From Opeltia flavorubescens (lineage: Eukaryota; Ascomycota; Lecanoromycetes; Teloschistales; Teloschistaceae): DNA of 64,000 bases. Shown here piece after piece: positions 25,635-37,882 of the stretch (position 1 is its first letter; each line of letters starts with the position of its first letter). The notes under the pieces were generated by a model. That model searched no databases. It was not told where the DNA came from and was given only the letters and a program-made list of their open reading frames with translations. Location of the stretch: NCBI GenBank assembly GCA_000442125.1, contig KE546967.1, forward strand, positions 1,426,001-1,490,000. Reading direction: 5' to 3'. A program made the translations under genes and the position numbers.

Positions 25635-27118
25635 ATGGACAACGATTTCGACAGCGTTTCGTGGCGCAACGAAGACAGCGATACCTCACGACCAAATACT
25701 ACTACAAATAACAGCAATCAAGACCGTGACTCGACTCCGAAATCCAATGGCAAGCGAAAAGTGAAACATCCTGTTCCACAGACAGGAGGGGACTCCGAGG
25801 CTGTGGATATCGCAGGCATTGGGGAACATGGACGACTCGATTGCAATGTCAGCAGTCCGCTGAAGGAACATGATGGCACCAAAGATGCCTATGTTTCCTA
25901 CCTTGTCACCACCCATGTAAGCCCGCATTATATTCCGCTCTTGTTGGAGCCTCTTATAGCTAATCCTTACTCGCTCTCCAGTCCGACTTCGCTTCCTTTA
26001 CCAAACCCCACACAAAAGTCCGACGCCGCTTCACCGACTTCGTCTGGCTCTACAAGACCCTCAGTGCCGATTTCCCCCACTATGCCGTACCTCCTCTCCC
26101 AGATAAACACAAGATGGAGTACGTCCGCGGCGACCGCTTCGGCCCTGACTTCACTCAACGCCGCGCCCACTCTCTACACCGATTCCTCAGACGCCTGACC
26201 CTCCATCCCGTCCTCCGCCGCCAGATGGCTCTCGTCACTTTCCTCGAAAGCACAGACCTGCATTCCTACATGCGAAACCATCCCGCCGGTGGCCGCAACT
26301 CTGTCGACCAAGGCAACAGCGTTTTCGACAACTTCACAGACACTTTCATCAACGCCTTCAGCAAAATGCACAAACCAGACAAACGCTTCATCGAAGTCCG
26401 CGAGAAAGCTGACAAACTCGACGAAGATCTTGGGCACGTGGAGAAAATCGTCGCCAGAGTCGCAAGAAGGGAAGCAGACCTGGAGGCAGATTACATGGAC
26501 CTAAGCACTCAATTCATGAAACTCATTATTCTGGAACCCGAGGTCGAGGCGCCAGTCCACGCCTTCGCACAAGGGGTGGAGCAGACGGCGAAGGGAATGA
26601 CAGGGTTGAAGGAACATACGGATCAGAATTACCTAGGCAGTCTGAAAGATATGGAAGCTTACACCTTCTCACTCAAAAGTCTACTTAAGGCCCGAGAGCA
26701 GAAACAACTGGATTTTGAGGGCTTGACGGAATATCTTAATAAAGCGGCTTATGACCGCGATACCCTCGCCTCGGCACATGGTTCCGCGGGTACAGGTCCA
26801 GGCGGCTTCATACGTTCCAAAATCGAAGACGTGAGAGGCGTAGACCATGAGCAGAGTCGGAGGGAAAGAGTCCGTAAATTGGAGCTGAGAATCGAGGAAT
26901 TAACGAGGGAAGTGGATAATGCGAGGAGGGTTTCGGAACTTTACGACGAGGAAGTTGTGAGGGAAGTCGCCGAGTTTGAACGTATCAAGGCGGTTGAGTT
27001 TCGCGATACGTTGGGCTTGTTGGCGGATAAGCATGTGGAGTTTTATGAGGGGGTGATTGAGACTTGGGAGAGGTATTTGAAGGATATGGAGGGGGAGGAG
27101 GGTGGGGGTGAGGAATGA
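25635..27118 (+). CDS. snx4: Sorting nexin Snx4/Atg24
   Basis: Two exons, 25635-25916 and 25982-27118, with a 65-nt intron (GTAAGC donor, CTCCAG acceptor), giving 472 aa. After a disordered N-terminus, the PX domain runs from about residue 80 to 185, with GTKDAYVSYLVTTH, RRRFTDFVWLY and the basic patch around KMEYVRGDRFGPDFTQRR that binds phosphatidylinositol 3-phosphate. A BAR-type coiled coil fills about 225-465, including VEKIVARVARREADLEADY and FERIKAVEFRDTLG. Known role: it dimerises with other sorting nexins on endosomes to recycle SNARE cargo, and it is needed for selective autophagy (as Atg24). The length and domain order are normal, and nothing looks broken. Confidence 0.95.
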
Positions 27119-27873
27119 GGTTCAACGATGAAGTGGTAGAGGGCAGAAGATAGGGTTGTGGAGGGGAACGGATACTGAGGGAGATGTATATGGAATTAAA
27201 TGTTTTCATGGCATTAAGCGGTAATGAGATATGTGGAGAGAATTGTGCGTTCTCATAACCAAAGGTTCTATGGCAATAATGATGTGTGTTGTCGTGATTC
27301 GTGAATTATGGACCCTTCCTATGGAGGTCAATCATCTCTATCTTGGATCTCAAACGCCATGCTGGGTATCAGTCAAACACAAAATCTAGATGCCCTTCAA
27401 TCTGTACGGGATAAGTGAGCCAGCTCTTTTCCCTTAATTTGCCTGACCTGATGATAACATAAATGTCAAACCCCTTCCTTTTCTATCTTCGCTCCTGCTT
27501 TGCTTCTATTCTGAACTGTCTTCGACGTGTTCCCTCTCCGCCATCGTCCATCCGTGCGTGCTTCCTCCAATGTTGGCCCATATCCCGTGCGGGTGACGTT
27601 GCTGATGCTCCTGCCGCCTGTGATGGTAATCCAAAACTGCGTCTTGACGATCTTGTTGTTGCTGTGAATGTGTTCAGTAAGACGAGTGTGTGGGAAGTCT
27701 TTTCGATGTCCGGGAAACATATGCAAAGATGATTAGAAATGACAAGAATGTTTGGGTTGGGTATGGGTATCAATTATAGGGTCATAATTACTGGGTAAGA
27801 AAGGTAGAAAAGGGTTGACCGGCGTAGAGGATATTCGAGTACAAAGGGAGAAAAAAAAAAGAATGTGAAGATT
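27119..27873. other. Intergenic, convergent region
   Basis: Between SNX4 and the minus-strand small gene at 27874-28482. Overlapping minus-strand open frames at 27466-27773 could be a further exon of that gene, but no splice pair in a good phase convinced me. Nothing else was seen. Confidence 0.4.
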
Positions 27874-28482
27874 TCAACACACCTTGACGTCTTGCGTCGC
27901 ATCCGTCTCCTCGGCCACCGCAGAAATCCCACCAACACTCTGAACAGAAACAAGAGATACGGAATGTCGCGGAGATGACATGGGTGACACGTTTACCGGA
28001 GCCGGTGTCAGGAAGCTACCATGGCTATCGCTCAACGTGGGCTTCTCAGTAGCCGAACCTTCAGTCGTCTGTCCACCCGCCTTGAGGCTTTGACTTCTTT
28101 TGTCGAAACTCGGTATCAGTGGCGGGAGAGGTTTCATCCGATTCGGGACGGGTCTGTGGTGTCTGAAGTTTTTTCCCGTGGGGGTCTGACCGGGCGGGTA
28201 TCTGACTGGCAACGGTACGGCACGCGGGACGGTTGGTGGAGGAGAACGTTTCTTGCGCTTCGCTGTGTGAGGGGGACCGCCTGGGTAAGTCGGGGCCAGA
28301 GGAATCGGTGTCGGTGGCGATGGTGTATTTCCTTGATAACGGTGATGGAAGACTGGATTGTGGAAGGTGGGTTCGCCAGACTCGAGGTGGTCGCCGGTGG
28401 AGTCGTCTTCTTTTCGATACCGGAGATGGTGCTGAAAGCGGATTAGGAAACAGCAGAAGGTCTCGCAGAACCAAGTGCACAT
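27874..28482 (-). CDS. Hypothetical proline/serine-rich protein with a cysteine-rich N-terminus
   Basis: A 202-codon minus-strand frame starting with ATG and ending in TGA. The first 15 residues hold four Cys among aromatics (MCTWFCETFCCF), which could be a palmitoylation-type membrane anchor. The remainder is rich in Pro, Ser, Arg and Lys and has the low-complexity look of a disordered cytosolic tail. No domain is recognised. A second frame over the same bases (28546-28061) is also open, which lowers confidence. The AAG/GTGTGT near the 3' end could be a splice donor, so the true C-terminus may lie further left. Confidence 0.4.
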   Translation of the reverse strand: MCTWFCETFCCFLIRFQHHLRYRKEDDSTGDHLESGEPTFHNPVFHHRYQGNTPSPPTPIPLAPTYPGGPPHTAKRKKRSPPPTVPRAVPLPVRYPPGQTPTGKNFRHHRPVPNRMKPLPPLIPSFDKRSQSLKAGGQTTEGSATEKPTLSDSHGSFLTPAPVNVSPMSSPRHSVSLVSVQSVGGISAVAEETDATQDVKVC

Positions 28483-29231
28483 TGTGCGGTTCCAGAGTAC
28501 TGGGTGCAGACCAGGTATATTGGATGTAGATATTAGTAGTAGACATTAGTATCGTATACGTTTGATTGTGAGAAAGACCGAAAAACAGAAACGAGCGGTG
28601 AGCAGACTAGTTTCATAGACGTATGAAAAACGGTCAACGGAATGACATGATATCGATGAAGCCTGTCATCGATCAAATGAGATGACTTCCCTTGTCGTGG
28701 CTTTGCTCCAAAAACAGCACGAAGGAGTGCAGCACATATAAATCCTAAGCCGCCTCGGCTAGGCCAAGAGGAAGAATAAGGCAGAGAAGTTGCTAAAATG
28801 GTAATTGGTCGATACAATGGGAAAGGATAACGTGATTTCGCAAGGTAAAACAAGCTATTAGTTGCGCTCGCCTGGTATCTATCATTTTGTTATCTTGCTG
28901 TCATACCAAGGGCTACCGACGTGTTAGAGAGCCACATTGCCCAACAGTCAGGCTTTGGCACCGTCCATTGTACAGGTGAGCAAGTCAGGCAACGTAATCG
29001 ATAGGTCCAACACGCAGAACTATCGATGGGAAAAGAATAAGTAAAGGTCGGAGGAAGCCCGTCGGGAGAACAAGATATTTGGGAAGTTGGTGTTACTCGA
29101 TCTGAAACAACCAACCAACCGAAACCCAAATGGGAAGTCCACGTCAACCCGGTCCTCCGTAATACGAAACCAGATCCAAAACACCGTTCGCTAAATGCTC
29201 TAATGATTCCTTGCCACTCCATTGGGTACAT
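28483..29231. other. Intergenic region between the small hypothetical gene and the kexin gene
   Basis: It holds the 3' flank of the kexin gene and the upstream region of the small hypothetical gene. Open frames here are short and unsupported. Confidence 0.4.
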
Positions 29232-31801
29232 CTACTTTTCTGTAACATCGTCTCGGGACACCTTCCGGCCTCGATCATCGCCGTCAGCCTCTTCGTCTCT
29301 GTACACTTCTTCTTCCCCATCCGAGTCAGATAAGAGCTCTTCCTCATCACTCTCGCCTGCAAATGCATCGTACAGTTCGCCCGCTCTTCTCTTGGGCCGC
29401 CGACCGCTTGCTGCGCCCGTAAGACCCGTTCCAGCATCCGCATCATCCAAGACGTCGAATTCATACGCGTCTCGACTGTTACGTATACGTCTTCTTCGTT
29501 GAACTAAGAAATATGTACCAAGTCCGATGCAGAAAAGTACAATGATTGCCAAAGCTCCATAGATCCAGATTTGCGTCCTTTTGGATACGCCAAAGGTAGG
29601 GAAGTAATGTGGCAGGAGATGTTCATTGGATGCGGCAGTCGCGGATGGCGATGCAGTCGTCTTTACCGTTGAGCTGGCCGAACTCGATGACACCGCCGCT
29701 GTCGGCTTGGGAGGAACACCAGCCGTAGGCTTAACGTTGACAGGCCTTGTGATATGGTCAGAAGGATTCGCAGGCAGTCCACTTTCCTCTGGTCCAGCGC
29801 TGACAGACGCTGTCGAAACAGATGCGGTCATCACATCATGATCGTCGTCGTCATGCTCCGTAGGCATTGGGAGGAGATCTTGCTTTGATGCATCGATACA
29901 TTCTCCCCACAGTGTCAGCTTCCAGTCTGTGAACGTGCCATTGTGATCATTCACGACCGTATCCTTGACCACGATGCTCCATTTCCCAATACCCGTCTCA
30001 CCCCTACCAAAAGTCAGTAAAACATCTCCCTCGGTCAAATAAATGCCTACCAATGCGCTACCGAAGAAAATGTCCAGTCCTGGTACCCGGCAGGTGCATC
30101 ATCAAGTTTGCGCACAACACTCAAATGACTAACGAAATTTGAAGGGCTTCTCAGCTCGACGCTTATATCTCCTCTATTGGTATGCTCGACATTCATCGTG
30201 ACCGTGACATGCTCCAACCGTTCTAGGTTTGCTTTTTTTAGCGCTGCTTCGGTGACCTCGAAAGAGCTAATTAAACCATCCGTACCCTGTGGGATTGCGT
30301 GATTGATGTGCTGCCAAGGGGAGTTGAACCATGCCTGCGGCTTGAGAAGGTCCATCGACCTGGCCATTTCAACAATAGCATAAGCGTCTAATTTGCCGTA
30401 ACCGTAAGTATGGCTGAATTTTCTCCCAATGAAGGTCTTTTCCCAATCCTCATGCTCGTTGACGGGAACCGCAGTGTACACAAGGATATGCTGCAGGTCT
30501 CGCCACGTCAAATCTGGGCGAACATCAAGTGCTAGAGCGAAGATTCCTGCACCCAATGGAGCTGCAGCAGATGTACCACCATGGTTTGCATAGCATTGAT
30601 TTGTTCCAACATCGGTGGTATGGATGGCATCGCCGCTTCCACTGCTGTATGTGACCACTAGCTGGGCTGAGCATTTTTCCGAGTAATATGGATGGAGTCC
30701 TTTGCGATCAATGGCACCAACTGTAATGCTGTAGATACTATTGGTGTATCCATCAAAATTGCAATTATCCCCAGCACCGGCACCGTTACCAGCCGCGAAG
30801 ACATAAATACTACCCTTTCCTTGACGACCCTTTTGGACCGCATTGACCATGGCCTTACGAATAAGAATACCTGGAGCATCCATTGACCTGCCGTCGTCCG
30901 GGGGACCCCATGAACAAGAGTAGATCTGATTATCCTGGAATGCATAATTCATCGCAACAGCTTCATCCTCGTCTGTAATAACCTTGGAAAGAATTCGAAG
31001 GCCACCGATCTTAGCGTTGTATGCAACTCCAACGCCGCATACACCATTCCTAACAGCGGCAATTTCGCCTGCACAGCGTGTCCCATGTCTGTCGTCGGAA
31101 AGCCTTGGCCGGGGCTCATCAGTCTTGTCGTTGAAATCATACGAGCCAGCTGCGAAGTAATTGTCCTTGATATCTTCACTGTACATATCTATCCCATCGT
31201 CAACCATGACCGCAGTGGCGTTGTGACCTGTAACGCCTTGCATCCAGACACCTGTGACGTTAACATCATGACCCAATTGGACAGTGTTGAACAGATGCCA
31301 TTGTTCGCCGAATATGGGGTCCTCGATGCTGAGTTGACGAGCAACCTCTTTTCTCATCTGAACGGCAGCCTCTACCGCTACAGGTTGTCCGTCTGTTCCC
31401 TGGTTCGCTGGAGGCCCTTGTCTTGACACATTGGGCGGAACGACAGTCCTCTTCTGCATCTTAGGCTTAGTCTTCTGCTTTTGAGACCAGAGAATACCGT
31501 CGAGTGCATCGATTCCCGTCGTTAGACTTCTCTTTCTGCGTCGTCTTCGCAAATCTTCAAGGATGTCGTCTGCTCCATGTTGCCTAGATTGTGGGCATGA
31601 AAAGGTGTGGTGGCCAGGCAGCTCTCCGAGTCTTCCTTCATAGTCTAAGCCCAAGGCAAAGGCTACATGCTGAGGTGAAGTGTTAGGGTGAAGTTCCAGA
31701 GCGTAGTAGTCATGGGTATCATGGTTTCGGATGTGGGAACTTTTCGTAGTTGATAATCTTGCGAGAAGAGTAAGCAAATAAAGCAGTCGTGAGAGAAGCA
31801 T
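29232..31801 (-). CDS. kexB: Kexin (Kex2-type, KexB) proprotein convertase
   Basis: Two exons on the minus strand, 31801-30051 and 30003-29232, with a 47-nt intron; 840 aa. A signal peptide lies at about 1-20. The propeptide ends at dibasic sites (RRRRKR to residue 91, and QKR to 118) that fit self-cleavage. The subtilisin-type catalytic domain has Asp201 (VMVDDGID), His239 (DRHGTRCAGE), oxyanion Asn339 (FAAGNGAG) and Ser411 (GGTSAAAP). The P domain follows to about residue 625. A Ser/Thr-rich stalk leads to one transmembrane helix at about 729-752 and an acidic cytosolic tail of the kind that carries Golgi-retrieval signals. Known role: a calcium-dependent protease of the late Golgi that cuts after Lys-Arg or Arg-Arg in secreted precursors. 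It is complete and of normal length. Confidence 0.96.
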
Positions 31802-32428
31802 TGTGATTGATCATAAGTCTCTTATAAGGATCATGAGATTTGGAACGGTTTGGCTGGAATTCCTTGTACGAGCGGAGTCATGAGCACCTCAGTGGGAAGC
31901 GTGCCTCCTCTTCTCAGGACACATAGGTAAGAAGATACTTCATGTCGAAATTACCATCGCTTCATTAACCACAGACAACCATAAAAGAGCGACATGAATA
32001 TGCTATGGCATGTGATCAGATAATTGAGTGAAGTGTCCTCGACGTCCTCTTCCGTATTAGGAGGCTGAGTAAGCTGAACCGTCGCATTGGGGTACAAAGA
32101 GAGACACTAAGAGCGGGCCGGTGATGATCCCTGTCGACGTGTGGCTGGTGACCAGACTAGAGCTCTCGTCTGATGAGCAGCTGAGAACCGGTTTATTGCC
32201 AGTTGCTCGGTGGTCGTCAGTTCTATTTCATTGCTCGCGTACACCGTTTATAATTCTACTGGAGGAAGCGACTATTGGTACGCTGAAATACCTGCTTTGC
32301 TCTGTTTTTGGACACCATCCCTTTGTCGTAACCCTATTGGGCGCAACGGATAGCCGTCATGATTCAATGCATGTGTGGCCACTTGTTGTACAGCTACTGA
32401 CTTGGCTTTGAAGACCTCATACCCAATC
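31802..32428. promoter_or_regulatory. Divergent upstream region shared by kexB and the PhoD-like gene
   Basis: 627 bp between two start codons pointing apart, so both promoters must lie here. I could not assign a TATA box or factor site with confidence. Confidence 0.5.
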
Positions 32429-35400
32429 ATGGATGCTGTGCGACCAATACATGTACCCAATCACCCTATTTCAGACGTCCGACAACGTCCGTTACGAGTC
32501 GACCCAAATTATCCTCTTCCCACCTCCATCCCCCCTATACGAAAAATGGAGAAGTCTCATATGGGAGACAGCGGTCAAAACAATGGCCTGACCAGAACTA
32601 CCTCACGGAAAAGAAGGCCTAGCGGGGCAGGCCAGGCTCAATACGAGAGCTTCCCCAAACCAGGTCCTGAAGCCCCCGAAGTACCTAACGCTCCCCCCGT
32701 TTCCTACCGCGAGCCATATACCGCCGCTCCAACCAATGCTGCTCCTCACAAGAATCCGACTTCGTTCGCCGCTCGAGCGCGGGGAGCATCCAATGATGTT
32801 GCCTTGCTCCCTGACAGCCCAATAGAGGGCAATTTCGAGGCCATGGCTGAGACTGCGAGGCAAAACAGGCGTGGTAGCATCCGACGCTCCTCAGTTCCCA
32901 AGCCCGCCGGGGCCCATACATCGCCTTCTCAAAGGGAATCGGCAAGTTTCAATCAGCCAACCGCTCCACAACTCTCCAATGCAATGACCAGTCCTCGAGC
33001 ATCCAGCAATCCCAACAATGGTCAAGCTGAAACAGCTAGAAATGCTAATGGCAACGAAGAATATATCGCAACAAACCCATCTCAAAGGCGGGTTTCGGCG
33101 GGCGGAGTTGATCCACGCAAGGAATGGGCGGTAGATCGCTCCCCTCTTCAGAAGCTAGAGGGTAAACTCATCGGTATCAGTAAAGAAGAGAAGAGAGCTC
33201 GGGTAGAGGAGGCAGAACACCTCTTGAGAGAACGGAGGAGGTCAACACATGATAAGCGGAAGTCAGGAGTTGATTCCACGCAGAACCAAGTGGAAGCAAG
33301 GCAGGATCGCCGAGATGCAGAGAGGAGAAGATCACATCGAAACTCTACCCGCGGAGTCTCGACAGGCGATGCAATAAGTTCACGAGATACGGCTGGAACA
33401 TCTTTCGACCCCCGTCATGAGCAGATAGTTCAATCCGACGGGTCAGCTCAACCCAGGCGTAAACAAGGCGATTCATCCATCTATCCTGGCGGTGCCCCAA
33501 ACGGAGCTTCCAAATACGGCGAGACTTACGCAGAGCAAGATCCAGTTCCTGATCGACACATAGCCCAATCCAAGCGGCAGGACACCACGCCCCGGAAAGG
33601 CGATGTGCGCTTCGCACCCCAAGAGAAGTCTACCGCCGCTGAGCGGCCAAACAAGCAAGTCCCTAAACAACAGAGAGGTCTTTATGATCACAAAGCGGAA
33701 TCATCAGGTGAGGGAGACTCCTTGGCTGATTACGGTGGTCAAAGCGACCCTGTGCCTCCACGTGCTGTTCAAAGTAAGAATCCAGATCTCGCGTATCAGG
33801 TCCCTCCACAGACTGCTGGAGGTATAGCCGCAAGGAAGATGGTGGGATTCGGGGGTCAGCAGGAACCAGCTGAGGTGGCGCCTGCTCAACGACAACATCG
33901 GCTGTCAAAGCTTTTGCATCGCAGCCATAAAGTGGAGGATCAACCGGCCCATGACTCCACGCAACAGCCAAGACATATAGACGATTGGAGAAAGGCTTCA
34001 ACTGCACGGCTGACCGCTGCTGATTTCGCTACCATACCGAAATCCATTGCCGACGCTCCAAACAAATACAATGCTTGGTGGGACAAAGATCAGTCTCCCA
34101 GACGCTCCATTGCCAATGGAGGATCAACGGACAACGATGTTTTTCTTAACGCTCGATGTGACCCTCCTCTGTATCTTAAATGCGGGCCATTGTTACGCTT
34201 TACAGGTATTCAGAGAAGTAAGCTTCAGCAATCTCAATCTCGTCAGAATGCTTCTGCCATCGATCGAGAAGTTTGGCGCGGGAGCGTCATGATTGTCACA
34301 ACGGATTCTCAATCGGATTATAATACCGTGCCGATACTGGACATATTTCCTGAGCCAATGGACACTTTACCTCCGCCTCCTCAACAAATCAAGATTGAAG
34401 CTAGCAGTGATCTTCCAGATGCCTACCTAGATCCAGTAGCTGGAATGCCAAAGCTCACGAGGCATGGCGGAGTTGTGTATGTGCGGCCAGCCGAAGATCT
34501 TGACCATGAATGTGATCTTTCAAGGGTCGAGAGCGACGACGGCTTATTCGAGCAGACACGGACGGCGAATGTACCAACAAGTTACGGCAGACCGAATTCG
34601 GTTCAAGGGGCTACAGATAGATCCTCGGCAGGACAAATCAACAGTCGGAGGCGAACTAGCAAAAAATCCGGAGACGGCCGAGTCAAAGCCGCCAGATTAC
34701 ACGCAGAACGCGGTGTAACATTTTGGCGCTTCAGCATCGAGGTCGAGCTTACGGAACGGCAGCAGAGGATTGGATATCGTATCAATAATTCTGCATCGGT
34801 CGGTTTCTGGGTGCCCGCCAGAGGACAAACGATGAACATGATGTTCCATAGCTGCAATGGTTTCAGTATGAGTGTGGATCCAAACACCTTCTCCGGGCCA
34901 GACCCCTTGTGGCGCGATGTTCTCAACAATCACCAGTCACGACCGTTTCATGTCATGATCGGCGGAGGAGATCAGATCTACAACGATAGGGTCATGAGTG
35001 AAACCAAGCTCTTCCAAGACTGGTTAGGTATTAAGAACCCTCATCATAAGCATCAGGCTCCCTTTTCAATAGAAATGCGGGATGAGTTGGAAGCATTCTA
35101 TCTCGAAAGGTATTCAATGTGGTTCTCTCAAGGTCTTTTCGGCATGGCCAACTCTCAGATACCAATGATCAATGTCTGGGATGACCACGACATTATTGAT
35201 GGATTTGGCTCTTACCCTCACCATTTCATGAGTACGCCTGTTTTTTGCGGGCTCGGCACTATTGCATTCAAATACTACATGCTTTTTCAACACCAGAGCG
35301 TAGTCGAGGAGGGTCCCGCAGAAGAGCCGAGTTGGCTAATGGGCGCTGCACCGGGACCTTACATCAACGAGCTGAGTCGAAGCCTGTTTATGAACTTGGG

Positions 35401-37593
35401 GAAGAACGTAGCCTTCCTCGGCTTGGACTGCAGGACCGAACGCATGAGAGATGAAATCCTCAGTGAAGCAACTTACGACATTGTATTCGATAGGTGCCGC
35501 CGAGAGATCATAGAAGGCGAAACAAAACATTTGATAGTCCTGCTTGGAGTGCCGATAGCGTATCCCCGTCTCAACTTTCTGGAGAACGTACTCACCAGCC
35601 GACTGATGGATCCCATCAAGGCGCTCGGCCGGACAGGCCTGCTTGGAGGGTTCCTGAATAAGTTTGACGGTGGTGTCGAAATTTTGGATGATTTGGATGA
35701 TCATTGGACCGCCAAGTACCACAAGCAAGAAAGGAATTGGTTCATTCAAGAACTCCAGGAGTTGGCTGCGGAGAAGTCCATACGAGTGACTATCCTTGGA
35801 GGAGATGTGCATCTAGCAGCTATTGGCCAATTCTATTCAAGCCCAGAGCTCAATGTGCCAAAGGACCGGGACCATCGTTACATGCCTAATGTCATCTCTT
35901 CAGCTATAGTCAACACGCCCCCGCCGGATATGATGGCTGACATACTCAACAAACGCGACAGGAAGCACTATCTCGATAAAGAGGATAAGCAGACACTTGA
36001 AGACATGATCCCCATGTTCACTCACGATGTTGACGGCAAAGGCCGGAACAACAAGCGTCTTCTGCCGCGCCGTAATTGGTGTTCGATCAGGGAATATCAA
36101 CCAGGTGATTTTATTTTCCGAGCCTTTTTGATGATCATTCCCGAGTCACCGCTGACCATTATCTCGCAGGCTCGACTCCGCCACCCACACCTCCTGAATC
36201 TGAGCATAGTTTGATGACAGAAGATTCACCACGGCCTCCGCCGACCCGCCTACAACGTACTTTGTCGCTCACACGAGGCGATGTCAAGCCAGGCAACCTC
36301 ATTCGCCGCCTCTCCGGTCGCGCTCGACCTCCGTCACCAGACTATCCGCTGTCCAACCAGTACCGACCTTCACCCCGCACACCTACGTCGCCTCCACAAT
36401 CCCACGAAGACTACTTTACGCACCAACCTCAACGTGCCAGCACCCTCCCAGCTCCTCACTCCAATGGTATTCCCCGCCATAGCTCCGCCCCGCTGGCTCG
36501 CCCCGGCAACTTCCACCGTCGTCCGACCAATATGAGTGAGAAAGCCGTCCTCAAAGGCGGCGCTGACACCGATACTGGAGACGACGAGAAGAACGGCCAC
36601 ATCAATCTCGAGCACGGCCTCGATATCTGCATCAACTGCGAAGTCAACCAAAAAGACCCCGCAGGTATCACAGTCCCCTACCGCCTCCTAGTCCCCGCTC
36701 TCTCGTATGAAGGCCCCGAAGACGTCAACCAAGCCACCTACCACAAAAGAGGCGTCATCGAGCGTTTCCGCTCTATCAAACTCGGTCGTGGCCGTAAATC
36801 TGGCCTAGCGAAACGCCAAGGGCAAGGTGAATGGGGTGGTGGAGGGACGGATAGCTATACGCCTAGCATCAGCGAAGCGGGCGAGCAGCAATACCCCGTG
36901 CAGCAACAGCAAGCGAGACCAATCATCAGCAATCCGATGCCGCTGCAGGATAAAGGATACCCAGGCCGAAGACTGAGTAAAGCGGACCGTATGCTCGGGA
37001 CCATGGATTCCATTCCTCCCACTAACGGCGCGGGCCGCAACGGAGACGTCGGAAACGGTCAAGGCGCACAAATCAGCAGTGCGGGTACCGCTGCAAGAGG
37101 TGGCGTTGAGTACTTCCCACAGCGTCCACGACGAGATGAGGACGAAACTACCGTGACTGGCAATGGAGCCCGCCCTAGCGGGGACGTCATCCTCGGCCAA
37201 GGCGCCAAGATCAGCAGCGCTGGCTCCCGAGCTGCTGGTCCACAGGGCTTACAAACGGGTAACGGCAGCGTGAAGATGGGTGTTGGGGAGAAAGTCCGCA
37301 GCGCGACTGGCTCTGTTATGAGGAGTGGATCGAGGGGATATCAGCCTGCTGAGGGGAGGGATGAAGGTGTGGTGCTGGGGAGAGGGGAGAAGGTTAGAAG
37401 TGGGGGGAGGTTTGGTGGGTGGCGTGGTGGTGGGGGCGGACGTGATGAGGAGGTAGATCATGGGGAAGAAGAGTTTTACAGTGATGAGGATGGGTATGAG
37501 GGAGCTCAGCCGGTTAAGAACGGGAATAGGAAGGGGAGCGGGTACGGGGGTATTGAGGCTTACAAGGAGAAGAGCTGGAGGAGGTTCTTCTAA
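32429..37593 (+). CDS. Large PhoD-like metallophosphatase domain protein
   Basis: Two exons, 32429-36104 and 36170-37593, with a 65-nt intron; 1,699 aa. About 560 N-terminal residues are disordered and rich in Arg, Ser, Gln and Pro. A phosphatase core follows, with the metal-binding motifs GGDQIYND near 845, VWDDHDIIDGFGSY near 916 and GGDVHLAAIG near 1,124. The second exon continues with Pro-rich sequence, a conserved block around GLDICINCEVNQKDP and a Gly/Arg-rich tail. This matches the fungal PhoD-like family, alkaline-phosphatase-related enzymes whose physiological substrate is not established. There is no signal peptide or clear membrane segment, so a cytosolic or membrane-peripheral site is likely. 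The start was put at the first in-frame ATG (32429); an ATG at 32546 is an alternative. Confidence 0.9.
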
Positions 37594-37882
37594 GGTCAGA
37601 GACGAAGAGCAGAGAAGGAAAGATGAATCTGTATAAATTGTATGGGTGTTGATTGGATACAATGGGTTTCTGTTTCTTAGTTTGTAAGATCAGGATATTG
37701 TTTCTCCTCGACGCAAACGTATGCGATATGATATCCCTCAACATCAGGGAAATAATTAATCATATGATAATACTCCCTGCTAGTCTCACAATTTACTAGT
37801 ATTGTCAAGCAATGATTGCTATATGGAGAATATTAATACAGATCCCCCTTAGTCTTTACAAATACATCATACTCCCCTCTCA

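Noticed and set aside
28021-28446. A 141-codon plus-strand frame opposite the small Cys-rich gene
   Set aside because: The minus-strand frame has the better start and a coherent N-terminus. The plus frame shows no motif, though the locus as a whole remains uncertain.
37249-37744. Minus-strand Pro/Ser/Thr-rich frames at the end of the PhoD-like gene
   Set aside because: They mirror its Gly/Arg/Glu-rich C-terminus. There is no domain and no start context.
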